Positions 1 to 6,665 are shown, numbered from the stretch's first letter. The stretch: 12,909 nucleotides of DNA from Blastocatellia bacterium (GCA_022615215.1 JAKEHD010000158.1:1-12909); one strand, 5' to 3'. A program made the numbers and translations. The notes: generated from the sequence alone by a model not told the origin.

Positions 1-41
1 AGGAAAAAAGTCTTCCTTTTGAGGAAAAAAGTCTTCCTTTT
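1..41. repeat. Two-copy tandem repeat, 21-bp period
   Basis: A 20-base unit at 1-20 is repeated exactly at 22-41, with a single G between. Each copy contains the short inverted arms AGGAA and TTCCT around a 7-base loop, so each can fold into a weak AT-rich hairpin. The array starts at the first base of the window, so its true copy number is unknown. It lies 65 bp beyond the deoB stop on that gene's strand. There it could act as a weak double terminator, or it could simply be a minisatellite. No coding potential is credible across 1-106. Confidence 0.8.
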
Positions 42-106
42 TCGAGTTCGCCGGTTCGAGGGCCAGTCAAACCGGTTCCGACCTCTTACCCGGCTGATGC
101 TTGCCT

Positions 107-1282
107 TCAGGAAATATCCTTCAAGAAACTGCGCCCCGCCTGAATTTCAAGGCCGAAGTTTTCCGCGACGGTCTGCCCTATATCGGCCAGCGAAGACCTT
201 GTGCCGAGGTCCACGCCCGGCCGCGCGCGGCGGCCCCAGGCCAGAACGGGCACGTATTCGCGCGTGTGATCCGTGGACTCATCGGCCGGGTCGCATCCGT
301 GATCTGCGCTGATTAAAAGCAAGTCGTCATCGCGCATCGCTTCCTGTATCTCAGGCAGCCGCGCGTCGAATCGCTCCAGCGCCCGCGCATAGCCTTCGAC
401 ATCGTTGCGATGTCCATACAGCATGTCAAAATCGACCAGATTTGTGAAGATCAGCCCGCGTCCTGTCTCTTTCAATGCGCGTAGAGTCTGATCGAGCGCC
501 GCATCATTGTTTCCCGCCTGAAGCTCTTGGGTCGTGCCGCGATGACAGAATATCGAGCCGATTTTGCCGACGGCTGAAACGGCCAGCCCCTCAGACTTCA
601 TAAGGTCCAGCAATGTCTGCTCAGGCGGGTCTATGGCGTAATCCTTGCGCGCTTCGGTTCGGCGAAAGCTGCCCGGCTCTCCCGTGAAAGGTCTCGCGAT
701 TACGCGGCCCACCGTGTCCTGGCCCGTAAGCCGGCGGCGCGCGATTTCACACCAGCCGTAGAGTTCTTCGAGAGGAACCACCTGCTCGTGAGCGGCGATC
801 TGAAAAACGCTGTCCGCAGAAGTGTAGACGATGGGGCGGCCCGTTCGCATGTGCTCTTCGCCGAGTTCCTTTATGATCTCTGTCCCTGATGCAGGGTGAT
901 TGCCGAGCACTCGGCGTCCGATCTCTCGCTCGAAAGGTTCGATCACTCGTGGCGGAAACCCGTCGGGGTATGTAGGGAAGGGGTTGCTTGTGATTATGCC
1001 GCCCATCTCCCAGTGGCCCGTAGTGGTGTCTTTGCCGCGCGAGCGGAGGGCCGCGCGGCCGAACGCGCCCGCAGGATTTTCTACAGGTTCGATTGGCAGC
1101 CGCCTGATATTGGCCAGCCCCATGTCGCGCAGGTTCGGAATTCTGACCTCGCGCGAGCCGAGCGTGTGGCCGAGCGTGTCAGCCCCTGCATCTCCATAAT
1201 CCGCCGCATCAGGCATCTCGCCTATTCCTGCGCTGTCGAGGACTATGATTACCACTCGATTGAATGGGCCTTGTTCCGGCAT
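107..1282 (-). CDS. deoB: Phosphopentomutase (DeoB)
   Basis: This 391-residue cytosolic enzyme interconverts ribose-1-phosphate and ribose-5-phosphate, and the 2-deoxy forms. It links nucleoside salvage to the pentose phosphate pathway. The length is normal for the alkaline-phosphatase-superfamily DeoB group. Metal-site residues expected for the family are visible: Asp16 in VLDSAGIGEMPDA, Asp286 and His291 in VDFDMLYGHRND, Asp327-His328 in SADHGCDP, and His339 in TDHTRE. The phosphorylated threonine lies in KDTTTGHWEMGG (84-95). The cap domain falls roughly at residues 100-220. The ATG at 1282 is preceded by a GAGGG about 11 nt away, a loosely spaced ribosome site. It is the last visible gene of the mgtE transcription unit, 84 bp after the small membrane protein. 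The enzyme needs divalent metal (Mn2+/Mg2+); any functional link with mgtE is only suggestive. Confidence 0.96.
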   Translation of the reverse strand: MPEQGPFNRVVIIVLDSAGIGEMPDAADYGDAGADTLGHTLGSREVRIPNLRDMGLANIRRLPIEPVENPAGAFGRAALRSRGKDTTTGHWEMGGIITSNPFPTYPDGFPPRVIEPFEREIGRRVLGNHPASGTEIIKELGEEHMRTGRPIVYTSADSVFQIAAHEQVVPLEELYGWCEIARRRLTGQDTVGRVIARPFTGEPGSFRRTEARKDYAIDPPEQTLLDLMKSEGLAVSAVGKIGSIFCHRGTTQELQAGNNDAALDQTLRALKETGRGLIFTNLVDFDMLYGHRNDVEGYARALERFDARLPEIQEAMRDDDLLLISADHGCDPADESTDHTREYVPVLAWGRRARPGVDLGTRSSLADIGQTVAENFGLEIQAGRSFLKDIS

Positions 1283-1366
1283 CGATTATTTTCCCTCGCG
1301 CGATTCCAAAGCGGCGCGGTGATGAGTGACAAACTATCTCGTCCCCGCGCAAGCTGCCGGCAAAGA

Positions 1367-1759
1367 TCATTTCTGTCCCGGCTCGCGCACCTCGATCATA
1401 TCTTTGGGATATTCGTACAACTGCCCGGCGTTCCTCTCTATGTAATAGACCTGTTTTCTGTATGTCCGGGAGTGCCCTTCGCCGCGTATTATGCCTATGA
1501 AGATTTTCGTCTGTTTGTCGTAGGCGAGCTTTCCCTCGTCCTTTTTACTCTTATCGGTTTTTCCGAACAGACTGTCGAAAGGCGTGCCGCCGTATTGAGA
1601 TTGCGTGTAAAGACTCACGAGCAGAGACCCTATGATGATGACGGCGACAGAGCCGATCATCACGGTTTTGATGCGATACCAGGAAAAAAACCGCTCTTCC
1701 TCGTAATACTCGTCTTCGTCCCTTTGATTGAACACTTCGGTCTCCGCTCTAAAGATCAT
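1367..1759 (-). CDS. Small single-span membrane protein, unknown function
   Basis: This is a 130-residue protein I do not recognise. Residues 1-28 are strongly charged and rich in acidic and aromatic residues (DEDEYYEEERFFSWYR). One hydrophobic helix follows at about 32-51 (VMIGSVAVIIIGSLLVSL), then a soluble tail of about 80 residues with a Lys/Asp-rich stretch and a beta-like segment (TKIFIGIIRGEG). By the positive-inside rule the Arg/Lys just before the helix suggest N-in, C-out. The start at 1759 is chosen because its ATG overlaps the last codons and stop of mgtE by 11 bp, which implies translational coupling. No separate ribosome site is seen. A start at 1783 is possible but runs deeper into mgtE. 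The context suggests co-expression with the magnesium transporter, perhaps as an accessory; that role is inference. Confidence 0.75.
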   Translation of the reverse strand: MIFRAETEVFNQRDEDEYYEEERFFSWYRIKTVMIGSVAVIIIGSLLVSLYTQSQYGGTPFDSLFGKTDKSKKDEGKLAYDKQTKIFIGIIRGEGHSRTYRKQVYYIERNAGQLYEYPKDMIEVREPGQK

Positions 1760-3113
1760 AATACTTGAGCATAAGCGTGGCAATGCCGAGATAAAAGAAG
1801 AAGGTTATAATGTTTGTAAAAGTCACCACGAATACGGACGAGGCGGACGCGGGGTCGGCCTGAAGCCGTTTCAGAAACACGGGAACCAGAGTCCCTATCG
1901 CCCCGGCAACGAAGAGGCTGAGCACCATAGTCATTCCGAGCACGGTGCCGAACCTCCAGCCGAAAAATATGGAGATGATGCCGCATGCAACAAGCCCTAC
2001 CAGAAAGCCGTTTATCAAACCCACGAGCGACTCTTTTATAACGACTCGACGGCTTGCGCCCCAACTCACTTCGCCCAGTCCTATGCCGCGAACGACGACC
2101 GTCATAGTCTGAGTGGCCGCGTTGCTGCCCATGGCCGCAACCACCGGGATCAAAACGGCAAGCTCAAGCGCCTGCTTGATCGTATCGAAGTAGAACTGGA
2201 CTATGAATACAGCGATGAGCGCCGCGCCGAGCGACAGCATAAGCCAGAGCAGACGCCGCCGCGCCGAATTCAGGGGAGAGCCGTGCGCGCGGTCATCCGC
2301 GTCGACGCCCGCGAGCGCGTATATATCTTCGGTCGCCTCTTCCCGCATTACGTCGATCACGTCATCGACGGTGATTATGCCTGCGAGCTTGCTCTCTTCA
2401 TCGACGACGGGAACGGCCAGCAGATTGTAAGTGGCCACTATGCGCGCGACCTCTTCCTGGTCGGTGCTCGTGGTCACTTTTATGACATCGCCTATCATTA
2501 TCTTGCGCAGAGGGGTCGAAGGGGGATTGAGGAGCAACTGTCTCAGGCTCACGACTCCGAGCAGGTGATTGCGCGAATCTATGACGTAAAGATAGAAGGC
2601 CATCTCGAACTCTTCGGACCTTCGCTGAAGGGCCGTGATGGCTTCCGATATGGTCACATCCTCTTCGAGGGCGAAGTAATCGGGCGTCATGATTCGCCCG
2701 GCTGTTTCATCGGCGAATCCCAACAACTCCTGAACTTCGGTGAGGTGTTCGACCTTCATGGAGTTGAGCAGTTCTTCGCGCAACTCTTCGGGAAGCTCGG
2801 CCACGAGCAGTGCTGCATCGTCGGACGGGAGTTCCTGAAGCAGCCGCGAGACCTCCTCGATGCTGAGGGTCGTCAGCAACTCCACTGCCAGGTGGGTTTC
2901 AAGTTCGGAGAGAGCCTCGGCCGCCATGCCGAGGTCGTGGCGCACGAGCGAATCGAAAAGAGGCTCGCGGTCATGCTGTGGAAGCCGGCCGAGTATAAGA
3001 GCGATGTCTACAGGGCGGAGCTTTGTGAGCAGGTTGATGGCATGAGACATAGCGCCGCGCCGCGTCAGTCGGCCGACGGAATCCAGCATCAGATTGAGCC
3101 GTTGTGCATGCAT
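1749..3113 (-). CDS. mgtE: Magnesium transporter MgtE
   Basis: This 454-residue inner-membrane Mg2+ channel/transporter has the standard MgtE order: a helical N domain (about 20-130), two CBS domains (about 140-200 and 204-258), a connecting helix, and about five membrane helices from 285 to 450. The CBS pair and N domain in this family sense cytoplasmic Mg2+ and close the pore. Family landmarks are the pore segment PVVAAMGSNAATQTMTVVVRG, spread over 323-343, and the DPA motif at 420-422. The start is the ATG at 3113, preceded by GGAGG (3122-3126 on the plus strand) at 8-nt spacing. A longer in-frame reading from a TTG at 3155 has no such site and coincides with the predicted transcription start. 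In the last helix, the acidic residue expected in a TDxxG-type motif is Asn434 (TFTNIITFF). Transport function is likely but ion handling may differ. Confidence 0.93.
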   Translation of the reverse strand: MHAQRLNLMLDSVGRLTRRGAMSHAINLLTKLRPVDIALILGRLPQHDREPLFDSLVRHDLGMAAEALSELETHLAVELLTTLSIEEVSRLLQELPSDDAALLVAELPEELREELLNSMKVEHLTEVQELLGFADETAGRIMTPDYFALEEDVTISEAITALQRRSEEFEMAFYLYVIDSRNHLLGVVSLRQLLLNPPSTPLRKIMIGDVIKVTTSTDQEEVARIVATYNLLAVPVVDEESKLAGIITVDDVIDVMREEATEDIYALAGVDADDRAHGSPLNSARRRLLWLMLSLGAALIAVFIVQFYFDTIKQALELAVLIPVVAAMGSNAATQTMTVVVRGIGLGEVSWGASRRVVIKESLVGLINGFLVGLVACGIISIFFGWRFGTVLGMTMVLSLFVAGAIGTLVPVFLKRLQADPASASSVFVVTFTNIITFFFYLGIATLMLKYYDL

Positions 3114-3161
3114 CGTGATCGCCTCCGCCTGTTGGCTCCGGTCCTGCCAAAGCAAAAGAGC

Positions 3162-3189
3162 ATTGTAGCGGGTCTACCTGGAATTTCAA
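3162..3189 (-). promoter_or_regulatory. Sigma70-like promoter of mgtE unit
   Basis: On the minus strand a TTGAAA -35 box (3184-3189) is followed by a 16-nt spacer and a TACAAT -10 box (3162-3167). That is five of six matches to consensus in each box. The start of transcription would fall near 3155, giving a leader of about 40 nt to the ATG at 3113, which includes the GGAGG ribosome site. The leader is too short to hold an M-box magnesium riboswitch, so regulation is more likely at the protein level through the CBS domains. Confidence 0.6.
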
Positions 3190-3297
3190 ATCTAAAAGAA
3201 ATATCGCAAGAGATACTTTATTTGTGAGAGACGAGGCTGAAAAAACTATTGCCAAGAAGAGGTTAAATCGAACCACACAAGATCGGGACAGAGATGA

Positions 3298-3364
3298 AGT
3301 TCAGAGTACAAGCTTTAGCTTGCTTGATTCGAGCGCCGGCAACCTGAAGGTTGAACTCTGAACT
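3298..3364. repeat. Cloverleaf-like palindromic element
   Basis: The outer arms AGTTCAGAGT (3298-3307) and ACTCTGAACT (3355-3364) are perfect 10-bp complements. Inside are two more perfect hairpins: CAAGC-TTTA-GCTTG (3309-3322) and AACC-TGAA-GGTT (3341-3352), separated by 18 nt. The whole 67-bp unit can fold as a junction of three stems in DNA or RNA on either strand. It lies between the pgi terminator and the mgtE promoter and has no ORF. The architecture resembles REP-like or small MITE-like dispersed elements. No second copy occurs in this window, so that identity is inference. Confidence 0.65.
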
Positions 3365-3405
3365 CCGCTCCTATCATCGGGGGAGTGTACCAATCTCATA
3401 AGGTT

Positions 3406-3459
3406 CGCTTAAAAGGAATCAGCCGATGATTTGACAACCGGCTGATTCCTTATTAAGCG
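3406..3459 (-). terminator. Long stem-loop terminator after pgi
   Basis: The arms at 3406-3425 and 3439-3459 form a stem of 20 pairs with one bulged A and a 13-nt loop (3426-3438). The hairpin begins 34 nt past the pgi stop. Read on the minus strand, the inner GC-richer stem (AATCAGCCG/CGGCTGATT) is followed by CCTTTT, as expected for an intrinsic terminator. The pairing continues through AAGCG, so the U-run is itself base-paired. No gene downstream on the plus strand needs it. It should separate pgi transcription from mgtE. Confidence 0.65.
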
Positions 3460-3492
3460 AGATTGCGACTTCACTGCGGCGCGGCGACAAGG

Positions 3493-5133
3493 TCAGCGGT
3501 TCGCCTTATAGTGATTTATCAGGCCGTTGGTCGATGCATCGTGCGAGGTCACTTCTCCCTCGGTCTTCAATTCCGGCAATATCGCTTTCGCTAGTTGCTT
3601 GCCGAGTTCGACGCCCCATTGATCGAATGAGTTGATGTTCCATATCACTCCCTGAACGAAAATCTTGTGCTCGTAGAGCGCGATGAGCGAGCCGAGCGTG
3701 CGCGGAGTGAGCTTCTTGAACATTATGGAGTTGGTCGGCTTGTTGCCTGCAAAGAGTTTATGCGGGACGAGACGTTCGAGCGCCTCGCCGCCGAGTCCCG
3801 ATGCGGTGAGTTCGGCCCTCACTTCCGTTTCGGTCTTGCCCTTCATAAGGGCTTCGGTCTGAGCGAAAAAGTTCGAGAGCAGAATCGGGTGATGCTCGCC
3901 TGTGGGATTGTGCGTCTCTATGGGCACGAGAAAATCGGCGGGGATGAGCTTCGTGCCCTGATGTATCAATTGATAGAAAGCGTGCTGACCGTTAGTGCCC
4001 GGCTCGCCCCATATCACCGGTCCCGTTGAGGTTTCGACCGCACGGCCTTCGCGCGATATGCTCTTGCCGTTGCTCTCCATGTCGCCCTGTTGAAAGTAGG
4101 CCGGGAAGCGATGCATGTACTGGTCGTAGGGGAGTATGGCATGGGTCTGAGCGCCGAAGAAGTTGTTGTACCACACGCCTAATAGTCCGAGTGTGACGGG
4201 CAGATTCTTTTCAAACGGTGTCGTGCGAAAGTGCTCATCCATGGCGTGAGCGCCCGCGAGCAACTCTTCGAAATCGTCCATGCCTATATAGGTGGCGATG
4301 GGCAGACCTATCGCGGACCAGAGCGAATAGCGGCCCCCTACCCAGTCCCAGAACTCGAACATGTTCTTCGTGTCTATTCCGAATTTCGACACCTCTGCGG
4401 CATTGGTCGAGAGGGCCACGAAATGTTTTGCTATAGCGGCCTGGTCCGCGCCTGATTTCAGAAACCAATCCCTGGCCGATTGAGCGTTTGTGAGTGTCTC
4501 CTGCGTAGTGAAGGTTTTGGATGCGACTATGAAGAGCGTGGTTTCGGGATCGAGTTGCTTGAGAGTTTCGACTATGTGAGTGCCGTCGACGTTTGAGACG
4601 AAGTACACGCGGAGACCGGGTTTGCCGTAGGGCTTCAAGGCTTCGGTGGCCATGACGGGTCCGAGGTCCGAGCCTCCTATGCCGATATTTACGACATCGC
4701 TTATGGCTTTACCGGTGTGTCCGGTCCACTCGCCGCTGCGAATGGCTTCGGTGAATTCTCTCATGTGCGCGAGCACTGCGTTGACATCGGGCATAACGTC
4801 TTTGCCGTCGACGAGTATTGGCTGGTTAGAGCGGTTGCGAAGGGCTATGTGGAGGACGGCGCGGTCTTCTGTGATATTGATCTTTTCGCCGCTGAACATC
4901 CTCGCGGTCCAGTCTTCGAGACTGGCCTGACGAGCCAGGTTCAAGAGCAACTCGATAGTATCTTCAGTGATGCGGTTCTTCGAGTAATCGAGCAGCAGGT
5001 CTTCGAAGCGAAGAGAGAACTTCTCGAATCTATCAGGGTCTTGGGCGAACATATCGCGCATGTGTTTTGAGGCTATATCTTTGTGATGCGCTTCAAGAGC
5101 TTTCCAGGCTTCCGATTGGGTCAGTGCGGTCAT
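3493..5133 (-). CDS. pgi: Glucose-6-phosphate isomerase
   Basis: This 546-residue cytosolic enzyme interconverts glucose-6-phosphate and fructose-6-phosphate in glycolysis and gluconeogenesis. The length matches the long bacterial (E. coli-type, about 549) class. Visible motifs are the first SIS-domain phosphate loop IGIGGSDLGP (150-159), SKTFTTQETLTN (205-216), and the C-terminal signature DQWGVELGKQLAK (504-516). By alignment in mind to the E. coli enzyme, the catalytic residues are Glu353 (DMESNGKS), His384 (NGQHAFYQ) and Lys512 (ELGKQL). All are present. The start ATG at 5133 has an AGGAG 8 nt upstream. It appears monocistronic: 132 bp separates it from the upstream membrane protein gene, and a strong hairpin follows it. 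Confidence 0.98.
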   Translation of the reverse strand: MTALTQSEAWKALEAHHKDIASKHMRDMFAQDPDRFEKFSLRFEDLLLDYSKNRITEDTIELLLNLARQASLEDWTARMFSGEKINITEDRAVLHIALRNRSNQPILVDGKDVMPDVNAVLAHMREFTEAIRSGEWTGHTGKAISDVVNIGIGGSDLGPVMATEALKPYGKPGLRVYFVSNVDGTHIVETLKQLDPETTLFIVASKTFTTQETLTNAQSARDWFLKSGADQAAIAKHFVALSTNAAEVSKFGIDTKNMFEFWDWVGGRYSLWSAIGLPIATYIGMDDFEELLAGAHAMDEHFRTTPFEKNLPVTLGLLGVWYNNFFGAQTHAILPYDQYMHRFPAYFQQGDMESNGKSISREGRAVETSTGPVIWGEPGTNGQHAFYQLIHQGTKLIPADFLVPIETHNPTGEHHPILLSNFFAQTEALMKGKTETEVRAELTASGLGGEALERLVPHKLFAGNKPTNSIMFKKLTPRTLGSLIALYEHKIFVQGVIWNINSFDQWGVELGKQLAKAILPELKTEGEVTSHDASTNGLINHYKANR

Positions 5134-5238
5134 GGTTTTTCTCCTGTTTTTTTGATTTTAAGAAAACGGCTTCGTTCGTGTTGTAGTGTTGCGACGAGTA
5201 TAAAGGGCAGAGCCATAGATGGCCTCTTACCGTGCGCC

Positions 5239-5261
5239 TGCAAGCGCGCCGCCCGCTTGCA
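5239..5261. repeat. GC-rich 8-bp stem-loop
   Basis: TGCAAGCG (5239-5246) and CGCTTGCA (5254-5261) pair perfectly around a 7-nt loop (CGCCGCC). The hairpin sits 4 nt beyond the stop of the minus-strand gene at 5266. It could terminate or stabilise that transcript, but no U-run follows. It may also be a short palindromic dispersed repeat. The remaining 5134-5238 shows no clear pgi promoter and no ORF I trust. Confidence 0.5.
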
Positions 5262-5265
5262 ATAG

Positions 5266-5601
5266 CTAATCCACTGCCTTCGCTGGTTTTCCTGTATCCG
5301 TAAATATTCGTTTCGAATCCTCGGCAAAGCCGGCCTGCTCTTGAGAGATAAAGGCGTAATCGTCGAGTTGGAAGATCAGGAAATCCTGCCGGCTATTTGA
5401 GTCTCTTGTCGTAGACTGAAAGCGGTATTCTCCGGTTTCCAGGTTTGCGGTCAAACGAACTTCGAAGGCAGCGTTCGGGCTGGCCCAGACCTTTTTGGCA
5501 TTCCCGTCATCCAGGCCGAATAGAGCGGCAAGTTTGGCCAGCACAAGACCGATAATAAATGTCAGTACCGCGACGACGAATCTCAGAAGTATTGCCTTCA
5601 T
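5266..5601 (-). CDS. Membrane-anchored small protein, unknown function
   Basis: This is a 111-residue protein of unrecognised family. A hydrophobic segment at residues 5-28 (LLRFVVAVLTFIIGLVLAK) is a signal anchor or uncleaved signal. The rest is soluble and polar, with a beta-like pattern (FEVRLTANLETGEYRFQS, then DFLIFQLDDYAFI), probably on the outer face of the membrane. The ATG at 5601 is preceded by AAGGAG at 10-nt spacing. That site lies within the last codons of the DUF433 gene, whose stop is 4 nt away, so the two are very likely co-translated. It does not look like the DUF5615 PIN-like partner usually paired with DUF433. Function is open. Confidence 0.72.
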   Translation of the reverse strand: MKAILLRFVVAVLTFIIGLVLAKLAALFGLDDGNAKKVWASPNAAFEVRLTANLETGEYRFQSTTRDSNSRQDFLIFQLDDYAFISQEQAGFAEDSKRIFTDTGKPAKAVD

Positions 5602-5605
5602 AATT

Positions 5606-5833
5606 TTAAAACTCCTTCAGCATCTCTTTCAGACGCGCCAATAATTCAAGCGCCTGCTCACGGGTCACGGTCGGAAAATCGTCCAGAAAATCTTCGAGTG
5701 TATGACCGCCCGCCAGATAATCGATTATGGTCTGCGCCGGAACGCGCGTCCCCGCAAAGACAGGAGCGCCGCTCATCACCTCCGGCGAGCGAGAGATAAC
5801 TTGAATGTCAGTTGCTGTGTTCATAGCTGTCAT
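5606..5833 (-). CDS. DUF433-family small protein (antitoxin-like)
   Basis: This 75-residue protein matches the DUF433 pattern: a short N-terminal strand, then GAPVFAGTRVPAQTIIDYL (22-40), then GHTLEDFLDDFPTVTREQALELL (43-65). This is a small helix-turn-helix-like fold. DUF433 proteins are generally regarded as antitoxins or DNA-binding regulators, commonly encoded next to a DUF5615 PIN-like nuclease. No such partner is seen here. The next gene downstream is a membrane-anchored protein 4 nt away, and the gene upstream is a ParE-like toxin 133 bp away. The start at 5833 lacks a clear ribosome site. An in-frame ATG at 5824 is an equal alternative. Confidence 0.82.
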   Translation of the reverse strand: MTAMNTATDIQVISRSPEVMSGAPVFAGTRVPAQTIIDYLAGGHTLEDFLDDFPTVTREQALELLARLKEMLKEF

Positions 5834-5966
5834 CTTATCACAGCTTGACTGTCGAAGAAGTAGAGACCCCGATGCTTCACATCCTCAGGGCCGCGTGTGA
5901 CGATCGGGAAAACATGTGAGACTCGCACGCGACCCCCTCTGCCTGTGTTTGTCAGATGCGGCTCTC

Positions 5967-6266
5967 TTACGGCTGTATATCTTTTTCCAATAACCGCTTG
6001 CCATGTATTACTGCCGCTATCGTCACGGTTTCCCCCTCGATGCGGTAGATTACCCGATAGCTGTATGCAAACTGCTCTCGAATTCTATCTTCTTCAAACT
6101 CCGGCACAACTCTTCCGGCGAAAGGGAAATAGCTCAGATTCCGGGTGATGTCGAGTATCTTTTTCACTACTGCTGCTGCGTAAACAGGAGAATCTTGCGA
6201 AATATAGCTTGCAAGGGCTTCAACATCCTCGGCAGCCTTCGGAGACCATTTTATTCTATAAGCCAT
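5967..6266 (-). CDS. ParE/RelE-family toxin of a type II toxin-antitoxin pair
   Basis: This 99-residue protein is of normal length for the family. It shows the ParE-type layout: IKWSPKAAEDVEALASYI (5-22), SPVYAAAVVKKI (26-37), FPFAGRVVPEFEE (47-59), REQFAYSYRVIYRI (63-76), and a final strand TIAAVIHGKRLLE (82-94). ParE members poison DNA gyrase and RelE members cleave mRNA on the ribosome. The VIHGKR ending and the GRVVPE motif favour the ParE side, but the target cannot be read from sequence. Its ATG lies inside the end of the antitoxin gene (16-bp overlap), the usual coupled arrangement. I see no truncation or frameshift. Confidence 0.9.
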   Translation of the reverse strand: MAYRIKWSPKAAEDVEALASYISQDSPVYAAAVVKKILDITRNLSYFPFAGRVVPEFEEDRIREQFAYSYRVIYRIEGETVTIAAVIHGKRLLEKDIQP

Positions 6267-6439
6267 TTGCCTAACCGTTCTTCTGCTTCCTCTTGTGAGA
6301 TCGTTCCCTGAGAATCAGCTACCTCCAGGCCGTTGTGAACTTTTTCGATCACATACAAGTGATACTGAATGTCTTCCAGAGAGCAATTGTCAGGCAGTTT
6401 ATTCAACAGAGATTCGACTTCTTCTTTTGCCGTACCCAT
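6251..6439 (-). CDS. Antitoxin of the ParE-like pair
   Basis: This 62-residue acidic protein starts at the ATG at 6439, chosen because AGGAG precedes it at 8-nt spacing. The longer reading to 6484 has no such site. The pattern LLNKLPDNCSLEDIQYHL followed by YVIEKVHNGLEVAD and ISQEEAEERLGKWL is one I associate with small antitoxins encoded just before RelE/ParE toxins. It lacks an obvious ribbon-helix-helix or Phd-type DNA-binding motif. It should bind and neutralise the overlapping toxin. Whether it represses its own promoter is not evident. Confidence 0.82.
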   Translation of the reverse strand: MGTAKEEVESLLNKLPDNCSLEDIQYHLYVIEKVHNGLEVADSQGTISQEEAEERLGKWLIE

Positions 6440-6443
6440 TATG

Positions 6444-6521
6444 TCACTCCTTCTTGGAAACTCGACCTGCCTCCAAATCGGCAAAGGTCAGATCGCCAGT
6501 TATATGGACTTGATTCTTCAT
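6444..6521 (-). CDS. Possible 25-codon ORF upstream of the antitoxin
   Basis: An ATG at 6521 opens 25 codons (beginning MKNQVHITGDLTFADLEAG) and ends in a TGA at 6444-6446, 4 nt before the antitoxin ATG. Its last codons, AAG GAG, are the antitoxin's ribosome site. An in-frame ATG at 6539 would extend it to 31 codons. The ribosome site is weak (AAGGCG before 6521). It may be a leader peptide coupling translation to the antitoxin, a remnant gene end, or chance. Spacing is the main argument for it. Confidence 0.3.
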   Translation of the reverse strand: MKNQVHITGDLTFADLEAGRVSKKE

Positions 6522-6540
6522 GACGCCTATCGCCTTCATA

Positions 6541-6561
6541 CCGGCGCGAAAAAAACGCCGG
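6541..6561. other. Short hairpin in toxin-antitoxin leader
   Basis: CCGGCG (6541-6546) and CGCCGG (6556-6561) pair around a 9-nt loop that includes seven A's. It lies directly before the longer start (6539) of the small upstream ORF. A further partial palindrome TGATGTATCA (6585-6594) lies upstream. Both are candidates for transcript control or an operator of the toxin-antitoxin operon. Neither is more than suggestive. No convincing -10/-35 pair was found between 6540 and 6660. Confidence 0.35.
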
Positions 6562-6665
6562 CAAACGAACGCTTATTACAAGCATGATGTATCACGATCG
6601 AGCAAGCAAATTCAATCAGTGAAAAGGCTTTTGTAGCGGTAGACTCCGGCTGCCGTGACCTCGGC

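Noticed and set aside
896..1768. A 290-codon plus-strand frame across the deoB 5' end and the small membrane gene
   Set aside because: It spans two supported minus-strand genes and an intergenic gap. It has no ribosome site and no recognisable domain.
3113..3155. Extending mgtE to a TTG at 3155
   Set aside because: The ATG at 3113 has an ideal GGAGG site and matches family length. The TTG would coincide with the predicted transcription start.
1728..3227. A 499-codon plus-strand open frame opposite mgtE
   Set aside because: It is antisense to a clear MgtE with domain and motif support. Its translation is low-complexity, with His/Arg/Glu-rich stretches and no family pattern, which is typical of a shadow frame.
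2971..3276. A 101-codon minus-strand frame upstream of mgtE starting with a hydrophobic stretch
   Set aside because: It overlaps the mgtE start and promoter in another frame, and its hydrophobic start comes from AT-rich promoter DNA.
3155..3300. Magnesium riboswitch (M-box) upstream of mgtE
   Set aside because: The predicted leader is only about 40 nt, and no M-box-like conserved stems were seen further upstream.
5130..5327. A 65-codon minus-strand ORF between the 111-residue protein gene and pgi
   Set aside because: It spans a palindromic hairpin and the end of the neighbouring gene, with Arg/Lys-rich content and no ribosome site.
5897..6148. A plus-strand 83-codon ORF opposite the ParE-like toxin
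   Set aside because: It is antisense to a well-supported toxin gene, with no family signal.
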